From Anaerolineae bacterium (GTDB lineage Bacteria > Chloroflexota > Anaerolineae > Aggregatilineales > UBA3940): a stretch of DNA of 32,481 nucleotides. Of the stretch, positions 32,416-32,481 are shown one piece after another. How positions within the stretch are numbered: position 1 is the first letter of the stretch; every line of letters begins with the position of its first letter. The position numbers and the translations under genes were made by a program. The notes beneath the pieces were generated by a model, which searched no databases, was not told where the DNA came from, and worked only from the letters and a program-made list of their open reading frames with translations. The stretch is from assembly GCA_016928235.1 (NCBI GenBank), contig JAFGLD010000281.1:1-32481 (forward strand), written 5' to 3'.

Positions 32416-32481
32416 ACCGGCACCGTGGGGGTGAGGTCAAACGGCGCTCCTTACACACGCTATTGCTGCCATACTGCTGCC

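Larger units (their letters stand above)
31878..32481. other. Gene-free end region with two MITE copies
   Basis: The last 604 bases carry no supported gene. They hold MITE copies C (partial) and D. A 62-codon minus-strand ORF at 32056-32244 and a short open plus frame over it show no family features. Confidence 0.6.

Overview
The window looks like a chromosomal segment of a bacterium, most likely a Chloroflexota member of the Anaerolineae type. The reasons are a surface protein with a Thr-Pro-Gly/Asn-rich 'TNTP' linker, a membrane glycosyltransferase with a long C-terminal beta-sandwich, a two-gene aconitase X, scattered single genes rather than long operons, and frequent GTG/TTG starts. This placement is inference; there is no rRNA, tRNA or species marker here. 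No gene is cut by either window edge.

Layout. 1-3.5 kb: a TPR/TM/FecR-like protein with a repeat linker (149-2005, +) converges on a two-domain META lipoprotein (2186-3007, -). Between them lie a 21-bp tandem repeat and a miniature inverted-repeat element. 3.5-9.7 kb: one giant gene for a membrane-anchored alpha-2-macroglobulin with an intact CSEQ thioester, preceded by a striking array of four GATC-centred 21-23-bp repeats. Its 3' end faces a 982-aa PAS/GAF histidine kinase (9955-12903, -) across three perfect hairpins. 13.0-14.65 kb: the large and small subunits of an aconitase X enzyme (+), overlapping by 4 bp. 14.65-21.85 kb, all minus: a small SHOCT protein, a GT39-like membrane glycosyltransferase, an M28 metallopeptidase and a GH94 sugar phosphorylase. 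22.25-25.46 kb, plus: a YIP1-family membrane protein with a strong terminator, then frr-uppS-cdsA (ribosome recycling, undecaprenyl diphosphate synthesis, CDP-diacylglycerol synthesis). 25.8-29.64 kb, minus: an ABC ATPase, its large permease and a YbdG-like MscS channel, probably one transcript. 29.96-31.88 kb: a YccF membrane protein (+) and an MFS transporter (-).

The least ordinary content is non-coding. A miniature transposable-element family with GTATCTTCTCAATAA terminal inverted repeats occurs four times (2122, 17703, 31952, 32292). One copy is flanked by a perfect 8-bp target duplication. Its interior shares motifs (CTGAAAACTGATCACC-like, ACTAATAACC-like) with other intergenic stretches at 1-86, 23211-23234 and 30478-30606, so a mosaic repeat family seems to be spreading through the gaps between genes. 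No transposase that could mobilise it is encoded here.

Functionally the genes fit envelope biology (surface anti-protease, lipoproteins, lipid carrier and phospholipid synthesis, protein or lipid glycosylation, osmotic channel) plus heterotrophic carbon use (GH94 phosphorylase, MFS transporter). I did not find a clear defence system, CRISPR array or new multi-gene machine. The MITE/repeat family and the GATC array are the best leads.
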